The translations under genes were made by a program, and so were the position numbers. This document shows positions 35,601 through 55,937 of a stretch of DNA of 64,000 nt, in pieces; the first letter of the stretch is position 1; every line of letters begins with the position of its first letter. The DNA is taken from positions 121,001 to 185,000 of the forward strand of contig JAXCGZ010005685.1 of the NCBI GenBank assembly GCA_037179515.1. Reading direction: 5' to 3'. Origin of the DNA: Halocaridina rubra (lineage: Eukaryota > Arthropoda > Malacostraca > Decapoda > Atyidae). Under the pieces are notes generated by a model. It did not search any database, was not told the DNA's origin, and saw nothing but the letters and a program-made list of their open reading frames with translations.

Positions 35601-38600
35601 AATTAAAGCAGCAACTGTAATTCAGTCACAGTTTCGGAATTATAAATCAAGAGAAAGAAAGACGTTGAAGCTTCGAAATGAGGAAGAAGACTTAGCAAAT
35701 ATTGATCTCACAGATCCAGAGTTGGAAAAAGCTGCTGCAATTATTCAATCTACATTCAGAGGATTCAAAACTAGAAAAGGTTTGGGAGCCAAATGTATCT
35801 TAAAATCTTCTCCAAAAGAAGATATCGATTTAGAAGATCCCGAAGTAATTAAAGCAGCAACTGTAATTCAGTCACAGTTTAGGAATTATAAATCAAGAGA
35901 AAGAAAGACATTGAAGCTTCGAAATGAGGAAGAAGACTTAGCAAATATTGATCTCACAGATCCAGAGTTGGAAAAAGCTGCTGCAATTATTCAATCTACT
36001 TTCAGAGGATTCAAAACTAGAAAAGGTTTGGGAGCCAAACGTATGTTAAAATCTTCTCCGAAAGAGGATATCGACTTAGAAGATCCCGAAGTAATCAAAG
36101 CAGCAACTGTAATTCAGTCACAGTTTCGGAATTATAAATCAAGAGAAAGAGTAGCATTGAAGCTTCGAAATGAGGAAGAAGACTTAGCAAATATTGATCT
36201 CACAGATCCAGACTTGGAAAAAGCTGCTGCAATTATTCAATCTACTTTCAGAGGATTCAAAACTAGAAAAGGTTTGGGAGCCAAACGTATGTTAAAATCT
36301 TCTCAAAATGAGGATGTCGACTTAGAAGATCCCGAAGTAATTAAAGCAGCAACTGTAATTCAGACACAGTTTCGGAATTATAAATCAAGAGAAAGAAAGA
36401 CATTGAAGCTTCGAAATGAGGAAGAAGACTTAGCAAATATTGATCTCACAGATCCTGAGTTGGAAAAAGCTGCTGCAGTTATTCAATCTACATTCAGAGG
36501 ATTCAAAACTAGAAAAGGTTTGGGAGCCAAATGTATGTTAAAATCTTCTCCGAAAGAGGATATCGACTTAGAAGATCCCGAAGTAATCAAAGCAGCAACT
36601 GTAATTCAGTCACAGTTTCGAAATTATAAATCAAGAGAAAGAGTAGCATTGAAGCTTCGAAATGAGGAAGAAGACTTAGCAAATATTGATCTCACAGATC
36701 CTGAGTTGGAAAAAGCTGCCGCTATTATTCAATCTACATTTAGAGGATTCAAAACTAGAAAAGGTTTGGGAGCCAAACGTATGTTAAAATCTTCTCCAAA
36801 AGAGGATATCGATTTAGAAGATCCCGAAGTAATTAAAGCAGCAACTGTAATTCAGTCACAGTTTAGGAATTATAAATCAAGAGAAAGAGTAGCATTGAAG
36901 CTTCGAAATGAGGAAGAAGACTTAGCAAATATTGATCTCACAGATCCAGAGTTGGAAAAAGCTGCTGCTATTATTCAATCTACATTTAGAGGATTCAAAA
37001 CTAGAAAAGGTTTGGGAGCCAAATGTATGTTAAAATCTTCTCCAAAAGAGGATATCGATTTAGAAGATCCCGAAGTAATTAAAGCAGCAACTGTAATTCA
37101 GTCACAGTTTAGGAATTATAAATCAAGAGAAAGAAAGACATTGAAGCTTCGAAATGAGGAAGAAGACTTAGCAAATATTGATCTCACAGACCCAGAGTTG
37201 GAAAAAGCTGCCGCAATTATTCAATCTACATTCAGAGGATTCAAAACTAGAAAAGATTTGGGAGCCAAATGTATGTTAAAATCTTCTCCAAACGAGGATA
37301 TCGATTTAGAAGATCCCGAAGTAATTAAAGCAGCAACTGTAATTCAGTCACAGTTTAGGAATTATAAATCAAGAGAAAGAGTAGCATTGAAGCTTCGAAA
37401 TGAGGAAGAAGACTTAGCAAATATTGATCTCACAGATCCGGAGTTGGAGAAAGCTGCCGCAATTATTCAATCTACATTTAGAGGATTCAAAACTAGAAAA
37501 GATTTGGGAGCCAAATGTATGTTAAAATCTTCTCCAAAAGAGGATATCGATTTAGAAGATCCCGAAGTAATTAAAGCAGCAACTGTAATTCAGTCACAGT
37601 TTCGGAATTATAAATCAAGAGAAAGAGTAGCACTGAAGCTTCGAAATGAGGAAGAAGACTTAGCAAATATTGATCTCACAGATCCAGAGCTAGAAAAAGC
37701 TGCTGCTATTATTCAATCTACATTTAGAGGATTCAAAACTAGAAAAGGTTTGGGAGCCAAATGTATGTTAAAATCTTCTCCAAAAGAGGATATCGATTTA
37801 GAAGATCCCGAAGTTATCAAAGCAGCAACTGTAATTCAGTCACAGTTTAGGAATTATAAATCAAGAGAAAGAAAGACATTGAAGCTTCGAAATGAGGAAG
37901 AAGACTTAGCAAATATTGATCTCACAGATCCAGAGTTGGAAAAAGCTGCTGCTATCATTCAATCTACATTTAGAGGATTCAAAACTAGAAAAGGTTTGGG
38001 AGCCAAATGCATGTTAAAATCTTCTCCAAAAGAGGATATCGATTTAGAAGATCCCGAAGTAATTAAAGCAGCAACTGTAATTCAGACGCAGTTTCGGAAT
38101 TATAAATCCAGAGAAAGAGTAGCATTGAAGCTTCCAAATGAGGAAGAAGACTTAGCAAATATTGATCTCACAGATCCAGAGTTGGAAAAAGCTGCTGCTA
38201 TTATTCAATCTACATTCAGAGGATTCAAAACTAGAAAAGGTTTGGGAGCCAAATGTATCTTAAAATCTTCTCCAAAAGAGGATATCGATTTAGAAGATCC
38301 CGAAGTAATTAAAGCAGCAACTGTAATTCAGTCACAGTTTCGGAATTATAAATCAAGAGATAAGGCAGCTTTTAAGCTTCGAAGAGAGCAAAAGGACCTA
38401 GCAGATATTGATCTCACTGACCCAGAATTGGAAAAAGCAGCAACTGTTATTCAATCAACATTTAGAAATTTCATAACCAGAAAAGGCACAATACCTTCAA
38501 ATCCCCCTAAAATTACCAAAAGCGATAGAATTGATATAGAAGATCCTAAAGTCATCGAAGCAGCATTAGTTATTCAATCTTCTTTTCGTGCATATCAGTC

Positions 38601-39660
38601 AAGAAAGGGAAGGAGTGAGGATCTATGCTTGACCAATATTGATTTGAAGGATCCTAAAGTTGAGAAAGCTGTTGTGACAATACAATCAGCATATCGAGAT
38701 TTTAGATGCAAAAAAATGTTGATGGCAAAAAATCCTAATGGTAAAGAATCACAGGAAATTGATTTAACTGATCCTAGAGTACAAAAGGCAGCCTTGCAGA
38801 TTCAGTCTCTCTTCCGAGGTGTTAAAGTAAGGAAAGATTTACAAAAGTCTTCAGATATGCGTATAGCAAAAGATAATTCTTGTGAATCCTTGAATCTACT
38901 CGATCACTCTGTTAAGCGAGCTGTAACTATACTACAAGCAGGAGTACGTGGATATTTGTCTCGCAAGGACATGCAAAAGAAAGGACTTTTAAAATCTAAA
39001 AAAGTTCCTACTCGAGGTGATGTAACATACAAAGGTTTTCAAGCGAGAAAGTTGATGAGGACGGGGAAAGTGGTTGATCCAAAGACAGCTCATCGGGGAA
39101 AGGTAAATGCAAATTCTAAAAGAATTGCCATGAATAAGGAATGTGGCACATCATTTTTGCATCATAATGATGAGTGTCATGCTCTTGAGGATGCTGCTAC
39201 AAAGATTCAGTCTTTATTCAGAGGATATAAGACCAGAAAATATTTAAACCAAGGGAAGTCAAGTAATCCTCGTTTTACTGAACCATCTATAATAGTTACT
39301 CCGGTTGATGATTTGACTGAAGAACTGTATCTAGGAAAACGTAAACAGTCTTTGGATAAGACCACTCTCATACCAGAGAAGACTGACCTTAGCAATACTG
39401 ACTCTCATACTATTTCCAGTCGGAAATGTGAACTTGACGGAGACGACGATGAACTAAACGAAGCAGCAACAAAGATTCAAAATGCCTTCCGAAGGTACAG
39501 AACCGAAAAACAAATGAATGCTTGTCAGACTAAAGAACAGTTAGCTGCTACCAAAATTCAGGCTGCATTCAGAGGTTATAAAACGAGGAAAGGCGTAAAA
39601 GGACCGTCTTATAAATGCTTGCCACGAGGTCTTCAGAACAGAAGAGATAGGCAAAAATAA
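32692..39660 (+). CDS. IQ-array exon: about 54 neurogranin-type calmodulin-binding motifs
   Basis: After the acceptor ctttcag at 32691 the phase-0 frame starts RASDNFGSEFDDD and runs 2322 codons to TAA at 39658. The ATG at 32806 is internal, because an IQ motif (AATAIQASYRGYKARK) precedes it. About 54 IQ motifs follow: 7 diverged ones, 40 in twenty near-identical units, then 7 diverged ones ending AATKIQAAFRGYKTRK. Each motif is led by an acidic cap such as IDLTDPELEKAA, the same layout as vertebrate neurogranin (IPLDDP.. then AAKIQASFRG), so I assign the neurogranin/neuromodulin/igloo (calpacitin) class. Known members bind calcium-free calmodulin at membranes in neurons; a protein able to hold dozens of calmodulins is inferred. 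Motif spacing is 41 residues, unlike the 23-25 of myosin V or ASPM. The C-terminus is basic. Orthology to igloo is not proven. Confidence 0.8.
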   Translation, partial: RASDNFGSEFDDDRLSEAATAIQASYRGYKARKTLQPRMIQERDERNGTDEHLNDINLNDPALHEAASLIQSSFRSHLAQKNDKSAPVPTYDFNDIIDLNDPKTERAAIAIQSCFRGFKTRKNYTSRKIKSENLIKGKEDGGIDLQDPEVVKAATVIQMQFRNYKSREKVLLKPQNEEEELLYIDLTDPNLEKAAAIIQSTFRGFQARKSMKSPCLLTYSERENIDLEDPAIIRAATVIQTQFRNYKLRKKRALRLSNKEEDLSNIDLTDPELEKAAAIIQSTFRGFKTRKGLGAKRMLKSSPKEDIDLEDPEVIKAATVIQSQFRNYKSRERKTLKLRNEEEDLANIDLTDPELEKAAAIIQSTFRGFKTRKGLGAKCMLKSSPKEDIDLEDPEVIKAATVIQSQFRNYKSRERKTLKLRNEEEDLANIDLTDPELEKAAAIIQSTFRGFKTRKGLGAKCILKSSPKEDIDLEDPEVIKAATVIQSQFRNYKSRERKTLKLRNEEEDLANIDLTDPELEKAAAIIQSTFRGFKTRKGLGAKCILKSSPKEDIDLEDPEVIKAATVIQSQFRNYKSRERKTLKLRNEEEDLANIDLTDPELEKAAAIIQSTFRGFKTRKGLGAKCMLKSSPKEDIDLEDPEVIKAATVIQSQFRNYKSRERKTLKLRNEEEDLANIDLTDPELEKAAAIIQSTFRGFKTRKGLGAKCMLKSSPKEDIDLEDPEVIKAATVIQSQFRNYKSRERVALKLRNEEEDLANIDLTDPELEKAAAIIQSTFRGFKTRKGLGAKCMLKSSPKEDIDLEDPEVIKAATVIQSQFRNYKSRERKTLKLRNEEEDLANIDLTDPELEKAAAIIQSTFRGFKTRKGLGAKCILKSSPKENIDLEDPEVIKAATVIQSQFRNYKSRERKTLKLRNEEEDLVNIDLTDPELEKAAAIIQSTFRGFKTRKDLGAKCILISSPKEDIDLEDPEVIKAATVIQSQFRNYKSRERKTLKLRNEEEDLANIDLTDPELEKAAAIIQSTFRGFKTRKGLGAKCILKSSPKEDIDLEDPEVIKAATVIQSQFRNYKSRERKTLKLRNEEEDLANIDLTDPELEKAAAIIQSTFRGFKTRKGLGAKRMLKSSPKEDIDLEDPEVIKAATVIQSQFRNYKSRERVALKLRNEEEDLANIDLTDPDLEKAAAIIQSTFRGFKTRKGLGAKRMLKSSQNEDVDLEDPEVIKAATVIQTQFRNYKSRERKTLKLRNEEEDLANIDLTDPELEKAAAVIQSTFRGFKTRKGLGAKCMLKSSPKEDIDLEDPEVIKAATVIQSQFRNYKSRERVALKLRNEEEDLANIDLTDPELEKAAAIIQSTFRGFKTRKGLGAKRMLKSSPKEDIDLEDPEVIKAATVIQSQFRNYKSRERVALKLRNEEEDLANIDLTDPELEKAAAIIQSTFRGFKTRKGLGAKCMLKSSPKEDIDLEDPEVIKAATVIQSQFRNYKSRERKTLKLRNEEEDLANIDLTDPELEKAAAIIQSTFRGFKTRKDLGAKCMLKSSPNEDIDLEDPEVIKAATVIQSQFRNYKSRERVALKLRNEEEDLANIDLTDPELEKAAAIIQSTFRGFKTRKDLGAKCMLKSSPKEDIDLEDPEVIKAATVIQSQFRNYKSRERVALKLRNEEEDLANIDLTDPELEKAAAIIQSTFRGFKTRKGLGAKCMLKSSPKEDIDLEDPEVIKAATVIQSQFRNYKSRERKTLKLRNEEEDLANIDLTDPELEKAAAIIQSTFRGFKTRKGLGAKCMLKSSPKEDIDLEDPEVIKAATVIQTQFRNYKSRERVALKLPNEEEDLANIDLTDPELEKAAAIIQSTFRGFKTRKGLGAKCILKSSPKEDIDLEDPEVIKAATVIQSQFRNYKSRDKAAFKLRREQKDLADIDLTDPELEKAATVIQSTFRNFITRKGTIPSNPPKITKSDRIDIEDPKVIEAALVIQSSFRAYQSRKGRSEDLCLTNIDLKDPKVEKAVVTIQSAYRDFRCKKMLMAKNPNGKESQEIDLTDPRVQKAALQIQSLFRGVKVRKDLQKSSDMRIAKDNSCESLNLLDHSVKRAVTILQAGVRGYLSRKDMQKKGLLKSKKVPTRGDVTYKGFQARKLMRTGKVVDPKTAHRGKVNANSKRIAMNKECGTSFLHHNDECHALEDAATKIQSLFRGYKTRKYLNQGKSSNPRFTEPSIIVTPVDDLTEELYLGKRKQSLDKTTLIPEKTDLSNTDSHTISSRKCELDGDDDELNEAATKIQNAFRRYRTEKQMNACQTKEQLAATKIQAAFRGYKTRKGVKGPSYKCLPRGLQNRRDRQK
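33115..38526 (+). repeat. 246-bp coding array, 22 units in exact register
   Basis: Units start at 33115 and then every 246 bp to 38281 with no insertion or deletion. The first two are diverged; 33607-38280 are nearly identical; the last decays in its second half. Each unit holds two 123-bp halves with different IQ subtypes: A, led by IDLEDPEV and reading AATVIQSQFRNYKSRE; B, led by IDLTDPEL and reading AAAIIQSTFRGFKTRK. Linker variants (RKTL/RVAL, AKCML/AKCIL/AKRML, KGLG/KDLG) are shuffled among units, as expected from unequal exchange or gene conversion. Confidence 0.95.
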
Positions 39661-39738
39661 TGAGTCAGTGGTATAGTAAATTTTCTGTGTTAAGGTGTAG
39701 TCAGGCTTTACTGAGTAATGATGGAGGTGGAAACACTG

Positions 39739-40976
<1,238 letters not shown>

Positions 40977-41280
40977 CGATATTCCTTGTGTTTTAGTTCC
41001 CAACTTTACTATAAGAGCTTTGATAACTGCATTTAGAAATTTAGTGTAGATGATCTTGAAGAAGTTTATTATGTAGTGTGAGGTCCAGCAAGTATTTTGA
41101 GGTAATTGAGGCAAAGTTTTAAGTATTTATAGACTATAGAAAACTTGCATCAATAGCGCTTTGAATGGTAATTTTTTTTTTCAGAAGTTACCATATTTTG
41201 AAATGTGTTTATTTGCTTACCAAGTAGTACTGATAAATTAGCCATACTATCTTGTTTATTGCATCTTTATATATGCTACT

Positions 41281-41325
41281 CTGTATCCAATCCCATTTGA
41301 AAGGGAATTAATAGACACACAAAAA
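41281..41325 (+). mobile_element. SINE family 2 tail fragment
   Basis: atccaatcccatttgaaagg then gaattaatagacacac matches the conserved family 2 tail; the head is absent. Confidence 0.45.
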
Positions 41326-41471
41326 ATAACAAATAATATATGTAGCACGATTTGCTATTTAATACCCTTGATCATACCCTAAATTGCAATATATTCAGAT
41401 GTAGTTAGATTCTGCTTCCAAGAACAAATAGCATTTTGTACAGGTAGTAGGAGAATGTTGTTGTTTTAGAT

Positions 41472-41600
41472 TCTCCACCCATGGCTGGGTGGAACGGGTC
41501 ATGGAGGACCCATAGAGCGGTTGCCAGCCGGCACAAGCCCCAACCTCCCTACTGTGGTGCCCAGCCACAGCAGTAACCTCCCCAGTATGAATTTTGAGCC
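41472..41600 (-). mobile_element. SINE family 3 body fragment
   Basis: GC-rich block that on the minus strand reads ..aggttactgctgtggctggg caccacag.., shared with 46657-46785 (-) and with the 3' body of the fuller element at 63070-63240 (+). Confidence 0.7.
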
Positions 41601-42035
41601 AATTAGAATTCACTCTGACATTCAGAAATTAATTAGGATTTGAATGAGAATTGTTATTCATGGAGATGTACGTAGTATTTCATTTGGCTTAAAATAATTT
41701 GTGTTGTGATAATTTACAGTTCTATGTAATTGTGTCCTATACGACATAATAAACCGTTACTCCTCTTCTTAGGTGATTTTAAACATGAGTGGTTGGAAAA
41801 TATTCAGAAAAATAAGAATACAGTAAATTTTTTACCCTAAAAATATATACATCATAGTAACTTCTGTACTGTTTTAATATAAATTTAAATCATAGTAGGT
41901 GATTTTTTGAGCACATTACAGTAATCAAGGCAAGATTTAAATAATATGGGAGCTGAAAATGGATTTCTTTTTTATGAGGTTTAAACATATGCAAATTTTG
42001 ACTTAGATGGGAGTGGTGGGACGCAATCAATTTTT

Positions 42036-44904
<2,869 letters not shown>

Positions 44905-45282
44905 CAGAGGTCGGCTACGAAAAAAAAAAAAGGAAAGGATGTAGCAGACCTCTATTCATCTGTGTCATGCATTCGTATTTTCGTGATATATATATATATA
45001 TAGTAAAAGCAATGGAAGTATATATAGTAAAGCAATGAAAGTAGATATAGGTACTCAGTTTCAACATCCCACACAGTGTTTACAGAATAACGCAATAGAT
45101 TTATTTTGATCATGCAAAATGGTAAATTAAAGGGCAGTGTGAACAGTCATTGTCTGATCCTGTATATGAAAAAATGCACTAAATTTCTGGTTGTACTGAA
45201 TTAATAACAGTACAGTATACTTTAAATGCGTGCATATATGTATTATAACTTAATTCGAGTTTCAGAACAATGAGCTGGTTGT

Positions 45283-45732
<450 letters not shown>

Positions 45733-45831
45733 TAGAAGCGGGAGGAATATAGACGCAATAAGAGCATAAAGACCGTATCAGAAGTATTAAACGGTACTCA
45801 GTAAATTATTCGTTATATTGTAATAGACTGA

Positions 45832-51802
<5,971 letters not shown>

Positions 51803-51817
51803 GGTGATTCAGTATCT

Positions 51818-51925
<108 letters not shown>

Positions 51926-52066
51926 GAGTTCCTGATCACCTGTTCGAGTACCCTTGTAAATACAGCATAGAACCGGTAAAAACCGGCTTGAAGCTCCCCT
52001 CACAAGTGCTGAGTAGCACAGTACTTGACGTTCCATGTGGCCAGATAAAAAAGATAAACAAATGAA

Positions 52067-52984
52067 ATTGTCAACAAGTACTTCATGGGAGTGGGCTGGG
52101 AGTCCATAGGGAGTACAATATAATGCCTGTAACATAGTTTTAAGAGTTCATGAAGTCCATTAAAATATACGGGTCAAAAATGACCCGTTCTACCTTAGAG
52201 TGGAAAACCTACAAATTAAATTGTCAACAAGTACTTCATGGGAGTGCGTTGGGAGTCCACAGGGAGTACAATATAATGCCTGTAACATAGTTTTAAGAGT
52301 TCATGAAGTCCATTAAAATATACGGGTCAAAAATGACCCGTTCTACCTTAGAGTGGAAAACCTACAAATTAAATTGTCAACAAGTACTTCATGGGAGTGG
52401 GTTGGGAGTCCATAGGGAGTACAATATAATGCCTGTAACATAGTTTTAAGAGTTCATGAAGTCCATTAAAATATACGGGTCAAAAATGACCCGTTCTACC
52501 TTAGAGTGGAATACCTACAAATTAAATTGTCAACAAGCACTTCATGGGAGTGGGTTGGGAGTCCATAGGGAGTCCAATATAATGCCTGTAATATAGTTTT
52601 AAGAGTTCATGAAGTCCATTAAAATATACGGGTCAAAAATGACCCGTTCTATCCTAGGGTGGAATATACACAAATAAACTTGTCAACAAGTACTTCATGG
52701 GAGTGGGTTGGGAGTCCACAGGGAGTACAATATAATGCCTGTAACATAGTTTTAAGAGTTCATGAAGTCCATTATAATATACGGGTCTATAATGACCCGT
52801 TCTACCTTAGGGTGGAATATATACAAATAAAATTGTCAACAAGCACTTCATGGGAGTGGGTTGGGAATCCATAGGGAGACCAAAATAGTGTCTGTAACAT
52901 ATTTTTAAGACTTCATGAAGTCCATTAAAATATACGGATTCAAAATGACCCGTTCTACCTTAGGGTGTAATATCTACACAAAAA
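52067..52984 (+). repeat. 153-bp tandem repeat, 6 copies, each with a hairpin
   Basis: attgtcaacaag starts at 52067, 52220, 52373, 52526, 52679 and 52832, exactly 153 bp apart. Every unit has acgggtc-aaaaat-gacccgt, a 7-bp perfect stem, and a second inverted word ttcatgaa. The later units are more diverged. The frame at 52659-52874 is a by-product of 153 being divisible by three. Confidence 0.95.
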
Positions 52985-53091
52985 CAAGCACTACCGAAAA
53001 TTTCCTTGCTTTCTTGGTTAGTTATCTTTGTCTTTCAATCTATAAATGTTTTCGGAGATTGAGTCCTTTCTCTTTATAAGAGATGAACAGT

Positions 53092-53095
<4 letters not shown>

Positions 53096-53130
<35 letters not shown>
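53096..53130. repeat. (GT)n microsatellite
   Basis: Perfect GT array touching the end of a family 2 SINE. Confidence 0.95.
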
Positions 53131-53135
<5 letters not shown>

Positions 53136-53280
53136 TTAATCCCAAATGAGGGGTGAACACAGACAGGTTGGAGCTGGAGAATTATGGGTCGATGCCCTTC
53201 CTAACGCCCTGTGGGGGCTTGCACGAGGGTGTCACCTCTCGTGTCGAGTATTCTAACCATCGCGGTACCACGGTCCCCTA
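53131..53280 (-). mobile_element. SINE family 2
   Basis: Minus-strand copy: the tail (rc of ..cctcatttgggattaatagt) touches (GT)n, the body includes gttaggaagggcatcgaccc and the head ggtaccgcgatggttagaat. Confidence 0.7.
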
Positions 53281-53468
53281 GTTGCTCTCTTGTGACCCAA
53301 GCTAATTTCAGTTAAATATGCAATCGGTCTCTCTTACATAGGCTTATCCTCATTCTCATATTTTAGGCAAATATTTCTTCAGTAAAACACAGGTTACTAG
53401 GTAGTCAAATATTTTTTGCCTTCTCCCTAATAGATGTGATTTTCTTTGTTTTTAAAATTATTTCCCCC

Positions 53469-53640
53469 TGAGGGAGGGGGTAAGAATACTTCCTCCGTGC
53501 TCCCCTGCGTGTCGTAAAAGTCGACTAAATGGGGCGGAGCGAGGGGACTGGGAATCCCCTCCTCTGTATTTACTTCCCACAAAAAGTCAAAGTATTTTCT
53601 TTGACTCAGCCACCCCCCATATAAGGTGGATTATAGCTTT
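53469..53640 (+). repeat. Dispersed repeat, family D
   Basis: Same block as 17263: gagggagggggtaagaatac, ctcccctgcgtgtcgtaaaa, gtcgact, gggactgggaatcccctcct. Confidence 0.75.
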
Positions 53641-53710
53641 GATATATGGATGGATAAAATGTTCTTCATTTCAAGTCTTTAAGATATTTAAATTAATGAC
53701 ATTCTGGAGT

Positions 53711-53878
53711 GTTGCGGTAGCTTAGTGGAGGAGCCCTAGAGCCCTAGATTCGGGAAGTGACAAACCCGTGCTCAATCCCTCTGCTGGACGTTAATAAGAT
53801 CATCCAGTGTTAATCCCCCAGCTCCAGCCTGTCTGTGTCTACCCCATTCAAATGGGAATCAATAGTGACATTATAACA
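53711..53878 (+). mobile_element. SINE family 2
   Basis: Head ttgcggtagcttagtggagg, body with ctccagcctgtctgtgtcta and tail ccattcaaatgggaatcaat agtgacat. One of the fuller copies. Confidence 0.75.
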
Positions 53879-53965
53879 CAGCAAAACAAAATATGGGGTT
53901 AAAAACGAGAGGGTAGCGGCGTGTCATGAACTGGATTGACATTATAACTTTAGGAGGCTCAATGA

Positions 53966-54290
53966 ATTTTTTTTTTTTTTTATGATTGTGACACCAGGAC
54001 AAGCCCAAAATAATATTAAAATAAATTTACCCTCATCGAGCCTGGGCACGAAGAAAATGTAAAGAGAAACGGAGATGGGGAGTGTTGTGACTTGTCAGAT
54101 GTGAAGGGATAATAAGACATGTGTAACGAATATCCAAGAATATTCGGTGTTGATGTAGGCATAGAAAGAGTACCGTAACTGAAGGAAGACTTAACATCGA
54201 ACTGTCCCGGACAGTCTTATTAAGTCTACAAGACCCTTCAGCTGTAGTATTGCAACGGGCGGTTAGTGCCATGGGCCAACCTACTACATG
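53966..54290 (+). repeat. Dispersed repeat, family E
   Basis: Starts with a T-run and tatgattgtgacaccaggac, then gagcctgggcacgaagaaaa, cagatgtgaagggataataa, aatatccaagaatattcggt and aagacttaacatcgaactgt. The same order recurs at 63709-64000, and the first half at 54600-54790. No coding frame; type of element unknown. Confidence 0.75.
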
Positions 54291-54486
54291 GTTTACCCTT
54301 AGATGTCCTTTGGTGTGTGGTAAAACTATAGAGTTTCTCTTTAGGTTTTAATAACGGGGGAAATACTCTTTCTGCATCCCCTAAGCCATGGCTTTTTATC
54401 ATAGACAATATATGAAATATAGAATATATATTTCGATCAATTAACAATATTTTTTTACGTTTTATAAGTCAGTATTACTTATCATC

Positions 54487-54599
54487 ATTGCGGTGGACGT
54501 CGACTGGATGGATCTGAAGAATTCAAGCTGGATGCCCTTCATAACGTCCCATGGAAGCTCGATCCCGGATGTGTCACCTACCGGGTCTAGTACTAACCA
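54487..54599 (-). mobile_element. SINE family 2
   Basis: Minus strand reads ..tccatgggacgttatgaagg gcatccagcttgaa.., the family 2 head and body; the tail is missing. Confidence 0.55.
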
Positions 54600-54790
54600 T
54601 TTTTTTTTTTTTTTTTTTTTTTGGTGACATCAGGACGAGCAAAAAAATAATGACATAAAACAGCCCTCATCGGGCCTGGGCACGAAGAATCCATAAAGTA
54701 AAGAGAAACAGAGATGGAGAGTGTAATGGGTTGTCAGATGTGAAGGGATAATAAAAGATGTGACAAAATATCCAAGAATATTCAGTGTAG
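54600..54790 (+). repeat. Dispersed repeat, family E, partial
   Basis: T23 run, ggtgacatcaggacgagc, cctcatcgggcctgggcacg and cagatgtgaagggataataa match the first half of the 53966 copy. Confidence 0.75.
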
Positions 54791-55006
54791 CTACTATGGT
54801 CCCCGTTGAAAAATCAGTACTACAAGACTTTAATAAAAAAAAAAAAAACATGCCTCGAATGTTAATATTTGGAGAGTTCTCTGCAAAACTAACAACGCCT
54901 TGGTCAGAGAAAACAGTCCAATTCAGACCATCAAAAAATACAAGTATCGAATACTCTCAAAAAAACAAAAAAAATTAATTCGGATATTATGGCCATGCTA
55001 AGCCAC

Positions 55007-55043
<37 letters not shown>
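55007..55043. repeat. (AAT)n microsatellite
   Basis: About 12 AAT units. Confidence 0.95.
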
Positions 55044-55044
<1 letters not shown>

Positions 55045-55133
55045 TACGTATTCCCCAAGCATAGGGTTGGTCATTTGTCAACAACAATATTTTAAAATTA
55101 TGTAGTCTTTCAATTGTCTATCGATCTCATTAT

Positions 55134-55135
<2 letters not shown>

Positions 55136-55204
<69 letters not shown>
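55136..55204. repeat. (GA)n microsatellite, left flank of LINE fragment
   Basis: Perfect GA array ending at the A/T-rich 3' tail of the LINE fragment. Confidence 0.97.
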
Positions 55205-55208
<4 letters not shown>

Positions 55209-55787
55209 TATTATTTTATTATTTTATTAATTTATTGCGCCAAGGCGTCAGACATTACATGAGTTCATACAAATAATGCTTCAAATGGATATAAAACCAA
55301 GAATTGAACATGGTTTACAGGGAGGTGTACATATTGATAAAACATTGCTGCATACTAACACACAACTCACAGAATGGCAGCACAGAGTACATTATATGCA
55401 AAAGTAAAGCTCAGAGAAACGCAGAATGCACAAACAGAATTATACAGCAACATACAGAAAATATATGTATAATTCAATATAATTAATGGCCACCAAAGTG
55501 AGGAAAACGAGCAAGAATAACATCAAGGTTGTCATCATTAAGTAAAAATGAGCAGATCTGTATTAAGTTCTGACCTCGTGGTAAAACATCTCTCACTGTG
55601 GGGCACTGAAGACAATAGTGGTCAAGAGTGTTAGCATTAGTTCGGTCGCATAATGTACAGGAGGTGTACTGTGGCATATCTAGAGTCTGGGAGACCTGCC
55701 ATAAAGGCCGATACCCCATTCTGAGCCGAGCACTAACTACATTGTTTTTCCGCACCATTAACCCGCGTCTGCGATACTTGTAGCGAC

Positions 55788-55790
<3 letters not shown>
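55205..55790 (-). pseudogene. LINE C-terminal fragment with CCHC-like knuckle
   Basis: The minus frame (55483-55790) reads RLRMGYRPLWQVSQTLDMPQ, then CTLCDRTNANTLDHYCLQC and ends LDVILARFPHFGGH before a stop. The C-x2-C..H-x2-C-x2-C spacing and context are those of the tail domain of Jockey/I-type LINE polyproteins. Below the stop comes about 280 bp of 3' UTR and an (AAAT)n-like tail. The reverse transcriptase part is missing. Bracketed on both sides by (GA)n. Confidence 0.7.

Positions 55791-55876
<86 letters not shown>
55791..55876. repeat. (GA)n microsatellite, right flank of LINE fragment
   Basis: Perfect GA array. Confidence 0.97.
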
Positions 55877-55878
<2 letters not shown>

Positions 55879-55937
55879 AAATCTAGCATAATGAAATGAG
55901 AATATATAAATTAAATTATACAATATAGTCAAATAAA

